A stretch of 64,000 nucleotides of DNA from contig NZ_KB904333.1 in assembly GCF_000379965.1 (NCBI RefSeq), positions 124,001 through 188,000 on the forward strand, written 5' to 3'. The notes below the pieces were generated by a model that searched no databases, had not been told where the DNA came from, and was given only the letters and a program-made list of their open reading frames with translations. The translations under genes were made by a program, and so were the position numbers. This stretch comes from Hoylesella nanceiensis DSM 19126 = JCM 15639. Lineage in GTDB: Bacteria; Bacteroidota; Bacteroidia; Bacteroidales; Bacteroidaceae. Shown in pieces: positions 1-7,683 of this stretch; position 1 is the stretch's first letter; every line of letters starts with the position of its first letter.

Positions 1-1644
1 CAAGGTGGTACCATCAGTAATGACAATGGGAAGTTGAGTATCAATGGAGCTAACGAAGTCATTTTTCTGATTACAGCGGATACAGACTACAAGGTTAACT
101 TTGCTCCAGACTTTAAGAACCCTCGAACATACGTAGGCGTGAATCCATCTGAGACAACCGTTTCTTGGATGAAAAAGGCTGTGGCACAAGGTTACGATGC
201 TTTACTTCAAGCACATTACAAGGATTATGCCTCTTTGTTCAACCGCGTTTCTTTGACATTGAATGATGGACAAAAAACTCAAGATATCCCAACTCCACAG
301 CGTTTGATAAACTATCGCAAGGGTCAGGAAGATTATTACTTAGATGAGCTATACTACCAGTTTGGCCGCTATCTACTAATTGCCAGCTCACGACCTGGCA
401 ACCTACCAGCCAACCTGCAAGGCATCTGGCACAATAATGTAGACGGACCGTGGCGAGTAGACTATCACAACAATATCAACATACAGATGAACTATTGGCC
501 AGCAGGCTCTACAAACTTATCAGAATGTACGCTTCCGCTGATAGACTTCATCCGTACGTTAGTTAAGCCAGGTGAAAAGACTGCGAAAGCTTATTTCGGT
601 GCGAGAGGTTGGACTGCTTCTATCTCTGGAAACATCTTCGGATTCACTGCACCATTGGAAAGTGAAGATATGTCATGGAACTTCAACCCAATGGCTGGTC
701 CGTGGCTTGCTACTCATGTGTGGGACTACTATGACTATACACGAGATAAGAAGTTCTTGAAAGAGGTGGGATATGACCTCATCAAGAGTAGTGCTATCTT
801 TGCCGTTGATTATCTTTGGAAGAAGCCAGATGGTACTTATACAGCAGCACCTTCAACCTCACCAGAGCATGGACCGATAGATGAAGGTGCGACCTTCGTA
901 CATGCGGTAATCCGTGAGATCTTAATGAATGCCATAGATGCTTCGAAAGTCTTAGATGTAGATAAAAAGGAGCGTAAGCAATGGGAAGAAGTCTTGAGAA
1001 AGATTGCACCTTATAAGGTAGGACGCTATGGTCAGTTGTTGGAGTGGTCGAAGGACATTGATGCTCCCAACGATCAGCACAGACATGTAAACCATTTGTT
1101 CGGCTTACATCTTGGACATACTGTTTCACCTATCACAACGCCAGCATTGGCAGAGGCATCAAAGGTGGTACTGAATCATCGTGGTGACGGAGCTACAGGA
1201 TGGAGTATGGGATGGAAGCTCAACCAGTGGGCACGTCTGCATGATGGAAACCGAGCATATAAACTCTTTGGAAACTTGCTGAAGAATGGTACACTGGATA
1301 ATCTGTGGGACACTCATCCTCCTTTCCAGATTGATGGTAACTTTGGAGGTACAGCTGGTATAACCGAAATGCTGATACAAAGTCACATGGGCTTTATCCA
1401 TTTACTGCCTGCATTGCCAGATGCTTGGAAAGATGGAGAAGTGAAGGGTCTTTGTGCTAAGGGAAACTTTGAGTTAGACATCCGCTGGAAGAACGGTAGT
1501 TTGTCTTCCGTTACTGTTCTTTCAAAAGATGGAGGCAACTGTGAGTTAAGATACAAAGATGACAAGTTTGTATTAAAGACGGTCAAGCGAAAGACCTATA
1601 CTTTAAACTATATCAACGGAAAATTTGTAGTCGATAACAGTTAA
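1..1644 (+). CDS. GH95 alpha-L-fucosidase, 5' end outside window
   Basis: The open frame runs in from base 1, so only the C-terminal ~547 residues are visible. GH95 enzymes release alpha-1,2-linked fucose from host glycans by inversion. Family landmarks are present: the NIN pair before MNYWPAGSTNL, the glutamate in STSPEHGP and the aspartate in FQIDGNFGG. By eye about nine in ten residues match the complete copy at 28330-30819, but many codons differ silently, so the duplication is not recent. One odd change is HLFGLHLGHT here against [10 protein letters not shown] in the other copy, in a conserved block. The gene ends at its own terminator. Location is probably periplasmic, judged from the signal peptide of the paralogue. 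Confidence 0.93.
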   Translation, partial: QGGTISNDNGKLSINGANEVIFLITADTDYKVNFAPDFKNPRTYVGVNPSETTVSWMKKAVAQGYDALLQAHYKDYASLFNRVSLTLNDGQKTQDIPTPQRLINYRKGQEDYYLDELYYQFGRYLLIASSRPGNLPANLQGIWHNNVDGPWRVDYHNNINIQMNYWPAGSTNLSECTLPLIDFIRTLVKPGEKTAKAYFGARGWTASISGNIFGFTAPLESEDMSWNFNPMAGPWLATHVWDYYDYTRDKKFLKEVGYDLIKSSAIFAVDYLWKKPDGTYTAAPSTSPEHGPIDEGATFVHAVIREILMNAIDASKVLDVDKKERKQWEEVLRKIAPYKVGRYGQLLEWSKDIDAPNDQHRHVNHLFGLHLGHTVSPITTPALAEASKVVLNHRGDGATGWSMGWKLNQWARLHDGNRAYKLFGNLLKNGTLDNLWDTHPPFQIDGNFGGTAGITEMLIQSHMGFIHLLPALPDAWKDGEVKGLCAKGNFELDIRWKNGSLSSVTVLSKDGGNCELRYKDDKFVLKTVKRKTYTLNYINGKFVVDNS

Positions 1645-1667
1645 GAGTATTACAATTTTAAGAAAAC

Positions 1668-1701
1668 AAAGGAATCTGTTTAACAACTGATTCCTTTGTT
1701 C
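1668..1701 (+). terminator. Rho-independent terminator of GH95 copy 1
   Basis: A 9-bp perfect stem (AAAGGAATC with GATTCCTTT, 1668-1676 and 1689-1697) is followed by a T-rich stretch. The same stem sequence ends the second GH95 gene, so the terminator was duplicated together with the gene. Confidence 0.8.
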
Positions 1702-1870
1702 TTTTCTGGTATCTATATTTGTAGTTCCTATTTACTCGCATTGCAGATAAACCTCTGATTGTTTGAATTTATGTGGACAGCAAAATCTTAAGGCTTTGCT
1801 GTTACAATAAAATATTGTTTTGTTAGTAAGAATTATGATAGTTGCCTTTTCCTATTTTCCTTTACCTTAC

Positions 1871-2545
1871 TTACAATTCTTTGTATGTCAGTTTGGGAAA
1901 GAATCCAGTATTCTTTTTCTCCTCAATAATCTTATAAAGTTCTATATTGCTATCAATTTTAGAAATGAGTTTTTTATAGAATTGACACTTCTCCTTATTC
2001 ACTCGTTTACCAAAGTATATAGCTTTAATTTTTATATGATAAAATGCTGAAAGATCTTTAAAATTGCTTTTTTTATATATTCTAATTGCCCTAACCTCAT
2101 GTTCATCTTTCCATATAGGGTCTTTGACAGATAGTATATGCATGATCTTTTCGTCAACACTACCTTTTACTATAGGAAGTTGATTTTTATAATCAATTTT
2201 TGTCAATTTCCAGTCTTTATTATAATCCCCTGTTATTTGTAATTCAAAACAGCATCCTTTATGGCTGTCTGCATAGTGTGACCACATTAAGAAATTATCA
2301 GGGAAATCCTGCTTGCCTTCCTGTTTTGTCATTAAAGAGCAGATTCTTGTAGCTTCAAGTTGTCCATATATCTCTTTGAAATCGTCTTTAACCAAACCTT
2401 CACGATTAAACTTACCCTCCATTGGATCATTCAATTCTTTGTATACAGCACCGTAAAGTTTTTTGTTGAGAATAATTTCGATGATACGTTCAAACTTATC
2501 AAGTCTTTGGAACTTATAATATGTTTTATCTTTCAATTCACACAT
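1871..2545 (-). CDS. DUF2971 family protein
   Basis: The 224-residue protein has the usual DUF2971 pattern: an N-terminal YYKFQ block, an early KLYGAVYKELNDPMEGKF block, a cysteine (RICSLM) and the strongly conserved NFLMWSHYADSHKGCCFEL. The biochemical function of this family is unknown; members often lie in accessory regions. It has no signal peptide and is probably cytoplasmic. It is monocistronic on the minus strand, convergent with GH95 copy 1, with HipBA behind it. The ATG is preceded by an AT-rich leader, as usual in this phylum. Whether it serves phage defence or element maintenance cannot be told from the sequence. Confidence 0.8.
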   Translation of the reverse strand: MCELKDKTYYKFQRLDKFERIIEIILNKKLYGAVYKELNDPMEGKFNREGLVKDDFKEIYGQLEATRICSLMTKQEGKQDFPDNFLMWSHYADSHKGCCFELQITGDYNKDWKLTKIDYKNQLPIVKGSVDEKIMHILSVKDPIWKDEHEVRAIRIYKKSNFKDLSAFYHIKIKAIYFGKRVNKEKCQFYKKLISKIDSNIELYKIIEEKKNTGFFPKLTYKEL

Positions 2546-2825
2546 ATTTATCTTGTTTTTAGTGATAACGCAACTGGTTAATAATCTGTATTTTGTTTAG
2601 CTAAAATGTTTTTATAATTATTCTATTATACTGTCATATTATTATAACATCATCAAGGCATATTATAATTGTTTATGACTTGATGGTGATTGTAATTTCT
2701 ACTATCTTTTAAAGCTAACTCCGTCAGTATTAAGGTCTTCTTCTGTCTGTAGCTCATTTCTTTCCACAATACTGTAATTGTTTTCTTTAAGCTTTGCAAG
2801 AAGTAACAGACCTATTGGTTTGACC
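2546..2825. other. Gap between DUF2971 and hipA
   Basis: The gap holds an imperfect hairpin (CATCAAG at 2651-2657 with CTTGATG at 2679-2685), which could end hipA transcription on the minus strand. It also holds the coding-looking relic described at 2702-2834. Confidence 0.4.
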
Positions 2826-2834
2826 TCATCGATG
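2702..2834 (-). pseudogene. Coding-like relic overlapping the hipA stop
   Basis: One frame shifted from the hipA end, the minus strand reads through ~43 residues of protein-like sequence (it includes VKPIGLLLLAKLKENNYSIV) to a TAG at 2702-2704. There is no start codon in this frame. It may be the displaced tail of a longer gene, for example after a frameshift or a fusion break. Origin unknown. Confidence 0.3.
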
Positions 2835-4100
2835 AAGTCCTAATCCATATTGAAATTCCATACCTTTTTCAAATCTTTCCGTGAAGTATTTGATTTCTCG
2901 TCGGGGAAGTCCTATATTTTCTGCCATATTCTCCCAATACTTCATGTTTCTTGTTACATCCATTATAATCCCTCTTGCGGTTATTTCATCCAGCATATAA
3001 AGCTCATGGGCATTGTAAAGGCTGTTGAGAGAACTATCGTTTGTGTTGGTATCGATAAGCAATGCTTGAAATATACCATTTGTAGGGTTCATGTCGTATG
3101 CAGGAGATAATTCCCAACCCTCCCTTCCAAGCAGGAACGAATGATTTCTAAAGTGATCGTCTGTATTACCAATACAGATATTGAAGGCAACTCGCTTGTA
3201 TAGTTCTTCTAAATTAGCCTCTATATGGTTGCCACCTCTTGAAATGATAAAATCCACAATATCCAAATAGCCTTTTCCTGTTCTTTGTCCGTCGCCATCA
3301 GTGAAGCCAAGGACGGTGAGAGAAGAAGCTATGTGGATTCTATTGTTCTCTTCGGTTCTATCAAATCTCTTAGAGAGAAGTATATCCTGACCAGTCCCTG
3401 CCCTAATTACCTGTGTTTCGGCAACATTGATACCACATTCCTTAGCCATCAGATGTGCGAAGTGTTCCCATCGAGATACATTGATGTTGTCATTGATGGA
3501 AGGGAATTTGGCAAGATAAAGATGACCGTCACTCTGCACACAAGCCTTTGGGCGTGCTCCACCCATTGAGGAACCAGGTTGAAAAAGCCTTTGTACCCAC
3601 TTCTTTTCTGGTTCCAAATGCTTATACTCACTTTTCTCTATCTCTTTAGCAGCTTGTAAAAGTTCGTCAATGTGTATGGCAGGCGGAACGCTGTAACCAG
3701 GCGTAGAGCTGATAAATGCTCCGCTATCTAGGTCCTGAAAGCGAAAACCACCCATACGCAGCTCATCTTCCACGCCTTTGAGATAGTCCCAATCAGATAA
3801 GGTATGGCTTGCTTTCCCTTCTGTCTCAAGTGAAGTACGCAAGTCTATCAGTCGCCGCCCCCATCTGTCAGGGAGAGCATCAGAAAAACAACCGAAGATG
3901 TGGTTATCTCGGCTATATTGTACCCCGGGATATGGGCGGAGGTCTTGCCCAAAGTAAATTTTAGGAAAGGTTTTGATCCAGTTTTTATCAAACTCAAAAG
4001 AAAATACGTCAGAGCCTCTTAGGTATTCATGCCCAAGAGTGCCTACCTTCTCTTCCTTATCCATCCAGTCGAAATTGGCTATCACATCTAATTTTTCCAT
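2826..4100 (-). CDS. HipA-like serine/threonine kinase toxin
   Basis: The 424-residue protein is close to the normal HipA length. It carries the HipA N-terminal part (FSDALPDRWGRRLID), the glycine-rich loop GGARPKA followed by the lysine of LAKFPS, the catalytic GNTDDHFRNH (Asp314) and the metal-binding SPAYDMNP. HipA kinases phosphorylate translation factors or aminoacyl-tRNA synthetases and can induce persistence; the target here is unknown. The gene lies 3 bases downstream of a HipB-like regulator, so the two form one operon. No key residue appears to be missing, so it is probably active. Such pairs are common next to mobile DNA and may stabilise the neighbouring island. Confidence 0.88.
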   Translation of the reverse strand: MEKLDVIANFDWMDKEEKVGTLGHEYLRGSDVFSFEFDKNWIKTFPKIYFGQDLRPYPGVQYSRDNHIFGCFSDALPDRWGRRLIDLRTSLETEGKASHTLSDWDYLKGVEDELRMGGFRFQDLDSGAFISSTPGYSVPPAIHIDELLQAAKEIEKSEYKHLEPEKKWVQRLFQPGSSMGGARPKACVQSDGHLYLAKFPSINDNINVSRWEHFAHLMAKECGINVAETQVIRAGTGQDILLSKRFDRTEENNRIHIASSLTVLGFTDGDGQRTGKGYLDIVDFIISRGGNHIEANLEELYKRVAFNICIGNTDDHFRNHSFLLGREGWELSPAYDMNPTNGIFQALLIDTNTNDSSLNSLYNAHELYMLDEITARGIIMDVTRNMKYWENMAENIGLPRREIKYFTERFEKGMEFQYGLGLHR

Positions 4101-4103
4101 GTG

Positions 4104-4421
4104 TTATCTTTTTGAAGCTCGTTTCTTATTCTTAATACCTAGGTCCTGTACCATGTGCCCCAGCTTATCGTCTTTAGCCAAATGGAGTATATCCTCTTCA
4201 AGCTGCAGGGCATTGAGTACTCTCATTACCACACCAAGAGATACTGTAGGCTCACCCTTTTCTAAACGTGAGAGAGTAAGCCTTGTACATTGCGCACGTT
4301 GTGCAACCTGATCCATTGTCAGATCTCTTCGTAATCGGGCAAGGCGGAATTGCTCTCCTACTACATTCAACTTCTCTTGTAGTGCTCTGGTCATCCAGTT
4401 GGCTTTGGTGAATTTTGTCAT
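4104..4421 (-). CDS. HipB-like XRE antitoxin/repressor
   Basis: This is a 105-residue helix-turn-helix protein of the XRE type (HTH around RDLTMDQVAQRAQCTRLTLS, then RLEKGEPTVSLGVVMRVL). It should bind the operon promoter and neutralise the adjacent HipA-like kinase. I chose the ATG at 4421 (MTKFTKANW) and not the upstream TTG at 4442, because a promoter -7 element, TATCTTTG, covers 4440-4447 and the TTG would lie at or before the transcription start. The C-terminus is lysine/arginine rich. Autoregulation through this promoter is expected from the family but not shown. Confidence 0.88.
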   Translation of the reverse strand: MTKFTKANWMTRALQEKLNVVGEQFRLARLRRDLTMDQVAQRAQCTRLTLSRLEKGEPTVSLGVVMRVLNALQLEEDILHLAKDDKLGHMVQDLGIKNKKRASKR

Positions 4422-4439
4422 AATGTATCTTTTGTAGTA

Positions 4440-4447
4440 CAAAGATA
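4440..4447 (-). promoter_or_regulatory. Promoter -7 element of hipBA
   Basis: TATCTTTG on the minus strand matches the Bacteroidota consensus TAnnTTTG and lies about 19 bases before the chosen ATG. No clear -33 TTTG is visible. Confidence 0.6.
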
Positions 4448-4533
4448 CGATAAAAAGTTTAGTTTATAATACTTTATTTGTTTTTCTTATATTTATTTGA
4501 TAACCTTTATTTCAAAGTTAATCAAATATAAAG

Positions 4534-4660
4534 TTTTGCCCCACTTTTTACCCCACTTTTTACTGATGTAAAATAAATTCACTACAGAGTTAATTTGAAA
4601 AGTAAAATAACCGATTTCTTGAACCCCTTGTTTTTGCCCCACTTTTTGCCCCACTTTATT
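4534..4660. repeat. CCCCACTTTTT repeat block A
   Basis: Two pairs of near-identical words, TTTTGCCCCACTTTTT-type, lie about 100 bp apart (4534-4561 and 4633-4657). The first pair is followed by ACTGATGTAAAATA, and TTGAACCCC precedes the second pair. A block with the same order of parts is found at 12817-12929. Possible recombinase binding sites or an old element end; function not shown. Confidence 0.5.
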
Positions 4661-4699
4661 TTACGAAGTATTAGAACCTAAGTTATCAATAAATAAAAT

Positions 4700-4753
4700 A
4701 TCATATCAAATTATATCAGTAACTACTTGACGTTCTGATAATTTTGATATGAT
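4700..4753. repeat. AT-rich inverted repeat
   Basis: ATCATATCAAA (4700-4710) is perfectly complementary to TTTGATATGAT (4743-4753). It sits just outside the ~200-bp direct repeat and could be a protein binding site or cruciform. Confidence 0.4.
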
Positions 4754-4795
4754 TTGATATAAATCTTTAATGATTTTGTATAGAAGTCCACTTCC

Positions 4796-5000
4796 CTCTC
4801 TCCGCTTTAGGTACTCTGAACAGACCAACAGAGAAATCCTAACAAAAACGTAAGTATCATAGCTACAAGTAGTTATGATACTTTTCTTTTATATCTATTC
4901 TTCTTATCAGAGTACGTACAGAGGGGGTAAATACTCCCTAAATACTCTACAATGGCTACAATCTGGCTACACTTTTTGAGGCAAAATAAAAATTGTAGCC
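4796..5000 (+). repeat. ~200-bp direct repeat, left copy (candidate att site)
   Basis: The sequence from 4796 to about 5000 recurs in the same orientation at 27848-28044 with about nine substitutions and a few small indels near its end. Inside it are a terminator-like hairpin (AAGTATCATA at 4852-4861 with TATGATACTT at 4874-4883, then a T-rich run), an outer 9-bp inverted repeat (GTACTCTGA 4811-4819, TCAGAGTAC 4907-4915) and three GGCTACAAT-type sites. Its place next to an integrase gene suggests one end of an integrated element; that is an inference. Confidence 0.7.
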
Positions 5001-5186
5001 AAGAGTTCGTACTGAGCACGCATAGAGTACACGCAAATTGCTGTTATTCAAATAAATATGTCGAACTTTGTAGCGTGGTTACAGAAGTTTATCCTGCTAA
5101 AAATTCAATCTTTTGGCTACAATTCTATTAGAAGCTGGCTACAATTATTAAATTTTGGCTACAACTTTCCTTGCCATGGCTACAAT
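4954..5186 (+). repeat. GGCTACAAT site array upstream of integrase
   Basis: GGCTACAAT or a one-base variant occurs at 4954-4962, 4965-4973, 5115-5123, 5137-5145, 5157-5165 and 5178-5186, and inverted at 4992-5000; a partial inverted copy lies at 5068-5074. The last site is 18 bases from the integrase start. The arrangement resembles arm-type sites of tyrosine recombinases or an operator array for integrase control. Confidence 0.6.
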
Positions 5187-5204
5187 TAAACAACAGCAGC
5201 GCAA

Positions 5205-6435
5205 ATGAAAACCATTTTCAGAGCAGTCTTCTATTTAAGAAGCAACTATGTGAACAAGGAGGGTAAAACACCCGTGATGTTGAGAATCTATCTCAACAAC
5301 GAACGACTTTCCATTGGCTCAACAGGTATTGCCGTTCAGCAGTCGCAATGGGATAGTGAAAAAGAACGACTGAAGGGAAGGACTACAGAGGTTCTTTCTA
5401 CTAATCTCGAATTGGATAACATCCAAAGCGGATTGCAGACCATCTTCAAAAAGTTGGAAATGACAGATACCATTTCTTTGGAGCGTATCAAGTCGGAGTA
5501 TCTGGGTAAGAAAGAAGAGGTAGAAACTATGATGACACTCTTCGATAAGCACAACAAAGATATTGCCAAGCAAGTGGGCATATCTGTAAGTGCTGCCACC
5601 TTTCAGAAATATAATGTCTGCAAACGACACTTTATGACTTTTTTGCAGGATAAGTACAAACGTTCGGACATACGCTTGTCTGAACTCACCTATATCATCA
5701 TACACGATTTTGATATTTATCTTCGCACAGTAGTTGGTCAGAACCCGAATACAGCTACCAAGACAATGAAGACTTTCAAGACAATTACGATTTTAGGAAG
5801 AAAAATGGGCGTAATCCATCACGATCCTTTTCTTAATCATCGCTTTCACCTTGAGCCAGTCAATCGTGGTTTCTTAACAGATGAAGAAACTTTAAAGATA
5901 GTCAATAAGAACCTGCATACAACGTTTGGAATTGGTTCGTGATTTATTCGTATTCTCGTGCTTCACAGGTTTAGCGTACATTGATGTAGCCAACCTTACT
6001 CCCGAGAACATTGTTACCCTTGATGACAAACGATGGATAATGACAAAACGACAAAAGACGAGTGTTGCAACAAATGTTCTTTTATTGGATATTCCGAAGA
6101 ATATCATCGAAAAGTATAGTGGCAAGACCTATCGTAATGGTAAACTTTTCCCAATGCTAACTAATCAGCGAACCAATTCATATCTGAAGGAAATTGCAGA
6201 TATTTGTGGCATTAAAAAGGACCTAACCTTTCACATGGCTCGCCACACATTTGCAACAATGTCATTGAGTAAAGGTGTTTCAATGGAATCAGTTTCTAAG
6301 ATGCTGGGACATACCAATATTAAAACTACACAAATTTATGCCCGTATTACCAATAAGAAAATAGAACACGATATGGAACAGTTGGCTGGCAAGTTAGACA
6401 AGTTCAAAGTTGCTATGGGCATCAACTCAAAATAA
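5205..6435 (+). pseudogene. Tyrosine recombinase/integrase, frameshifted
   Basis: The first part (5205-5942) has the Bacteroidota arm-binding N-terminus and the SAM-like core-binding domain. The second part (through 6435) has the catalytic domain with HMARHTFAT (HxxR), LGHTNIKTTQIYA (His and the Tyr nucleophile) and the GLAYID variant that replaces the first arginine block, as in IntDOT-type enzymes. The frames break near 5920, where ACAACGTTTGGAA reads as if two bases (CG of an ACGCGT) were lost; restoring them gives a continuous ~410-residue integrase. It could be a true mutation or a sequencing error. It is the natural candidate for mobility of the DNA to its right. Confidence 0.85.
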
Positions 6436-6460
6436 TGTAAAACCCTAAACCAAGAAGATT

Positions 6461-6928
6461 ATGACAACAACAAAGAAAGAACTTTCTTACTTCCGTTTGA
6501 AGTTAGAGACTTATCTTAGTGAGCATTTCCCTGAAATGCTGGCTGACAAATCATTCATAACGTCAAGAGCCGATGAAGCCCTTACTGCCTACTGTGATGT
6601 AGTAGCACAAGGCTTTTCTCATCCAGAGGCAGAGGTAATGGCAAGCGAAGTTCTGTATCAAGGACTGCATTTCTCCAAGTACGACACCCTTGTTTATGTC
6701 TTAGAGAATGAGTTCGAGAAAGAACTCCCTTCTCCTCTTCCTGAAAGACTAACACCAATGCTTCTGAAGAATAAGGCTGTGCAAAGCGTTTTCGACAAGT
6801 ATGAACTGACAGACGACTTTGGTGCAAGTCCAGAGTATGAGAAACTCTACACCGAACTGACAGGGACAATCGTTCTGATCATCGAGGTTAATGGTCTGCC
6901 AACTGTCGATAGTGAGAACATGACTTGA
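6461..6928 (+). CDS. DUF1896 family protein of conjugative elements
   Basis: The 155-residue protein starts with LSYFRLKLETYLSEHFPEML and contains FITSRADEA, HPEAEVMASEVLYQGLHFSKY, the hallmark of the DUF1896 family carried by Bacteroidota conjugative transposons. Its biochemical role is unknown. It begins 25 bases after the integrase stop, so the two were probably cotranscribed. The protein appears full length. Its presence marks this segment as mobile DNA, although no transfer or relaxase genes are found nearby, so the element is either degraded or mobilised in trans. Confidence 0.82.
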   Translation: MTTTKKELSYFRLKLETYLSEHFPEMLADKSFITSRADEALTAYCDVVAQGFSHPEAEVMASEVLYQGLHFSKYDTLVYVLENEFEKELPSPLPERLTPMLLKNKAVQSVFDKYELTDDFGASPEYEKLYTELTGTIVLIIEVNGLPTVDSENMT

Positions 6929-7066
6929 TGTAATACCATCGGGAGCTTTTGTAGTGTCAAGAGCCAAGATAAACGCTCCACTCCACACGACAAAAGTTTT
7001 GCAAACACTTGTCTTTGTGTAGTCTGCGCATCTTGTAACTGCTCTTGAACTATTAAAAGCTCCGAT

Positions 7067-7246
7067 ATGAATACAATCATCATGAATCAAGATGTCCACA
7101 CACCTGCCTTCATCAAGGCAGACGCATCGAACAAAATCGATAATAGTATCCTTCGACGAGTATGGGACATGGTTAGGATCTTTCTATTGAATCGTCTGAT
7201 CAAACTTACCGTTACAATCTCGAACAACTATTTTTCGACGATATAA
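7067..7246 (+). pseudogene. Truncated head of a mobile-element gene
   Basis: A 59-codon frame opens with MNTIIMNQDVHTPAFIKADA and reads well as protein up to about VWDMVRI (~7180). Its end overlaps the 3' end of the opposite lipoprotein gene and looks accidental. It follows DUF1896 on the same strand, so I read it as the beginning of the next element gene, cut off by a deletion or by the arrival of the Rhs segment. I do not recognise the family. Confidence 0.4.
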
Positions 7247-7666
7247 CTTCTTCATGCGGATTTCATCCCATAAATGATTTTTAGCATCTTTCCATTTGAT
7301 TAAGAAGAAATAGCAGGTATCGGTATTGTTGAATAGATAATTGCCATCTATGGTAAACAACGAGTCTGGATATACGATGTCACCTTGGACATCAATACCA
7401 TTCCACAACGTCACCTTAGAAGGATAGAGGTCACTATCAATAGGCAAATATGCAGGTTGCAATAGACAATCCACACTATCAATCGTATCGTAGTGGGAGG
7501 CACCTATAAATAAGGTGTCATTCGTACGATTCGTGAAAATGGCGATAGTCCTTGAATCACATATAGGGATGCATGAAGAGACCAAACTAAGAATGATCGC
7601 AATACCACCTAACAAATTTCTATATTTCTTATCTATTTTCATATATTTTAGTTTATCTATTTTCAT
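7184..7666 (-). CDS. Lipoprotein, candidate Rhs immunity protein
   Basis: This small lipoprotein (signal ending in ILSLVSSC) is followed by a beta-rich body with FTNRTNDTLFIGASHYDTID and GDIVYPDSLFTIDGNYLFNN. It lies directly downstream of the Rhs toxin tail on the same strand, the usual place of an immunity gene. A relic with the same IGxSxYxxIDSVD pattern lies at 10695-10919 on the other strand, which supports a small family linked to this toxin locus. A 24-bp tandem duplication gives three possible ATG codons (7693, 7666, 7642); 7666 avoids overlap with the upstream gene. The immunity role rests on position, not on a recognised family. Confidence 0.6.
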   Translation of the reverse strand: MKIDKLKYMKIDKKYRNLLGGIAIILSLVSSCIPICDSRTIAIFTNRTNDTLFIGASHYDTIDSVDCLLQPAYLPIDSDLYPSKVTLWNGIDVQGDIVYPDSLFTIDGNYLFNNTDTCYFFLIKWKDAKNHLWDEIRMKKLYRRKIVVRDCNGKFDQTIQ

Positions 7667-7675
7667 ATATTTTAG
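7628..7675. repeat. 24-bp tandem duplication over a start region
   Basis: Two adjacent 24-bp units (7628-7651, 7652-7675) differ by one base. The unit is 8 codons long, so it repeats MKIDKLKY in frame and duplicates the start codon and leader of the lipoprotein gene. Confidence 0.75.
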
Positions 7676-7683
7676 TAAGTGAT

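Noticed and set aside
4422-4442. Upstream TTG start for the HipB-like gene
   Set aside because: It lies on the promoter -7 element; the ATG at 4421 fits better.
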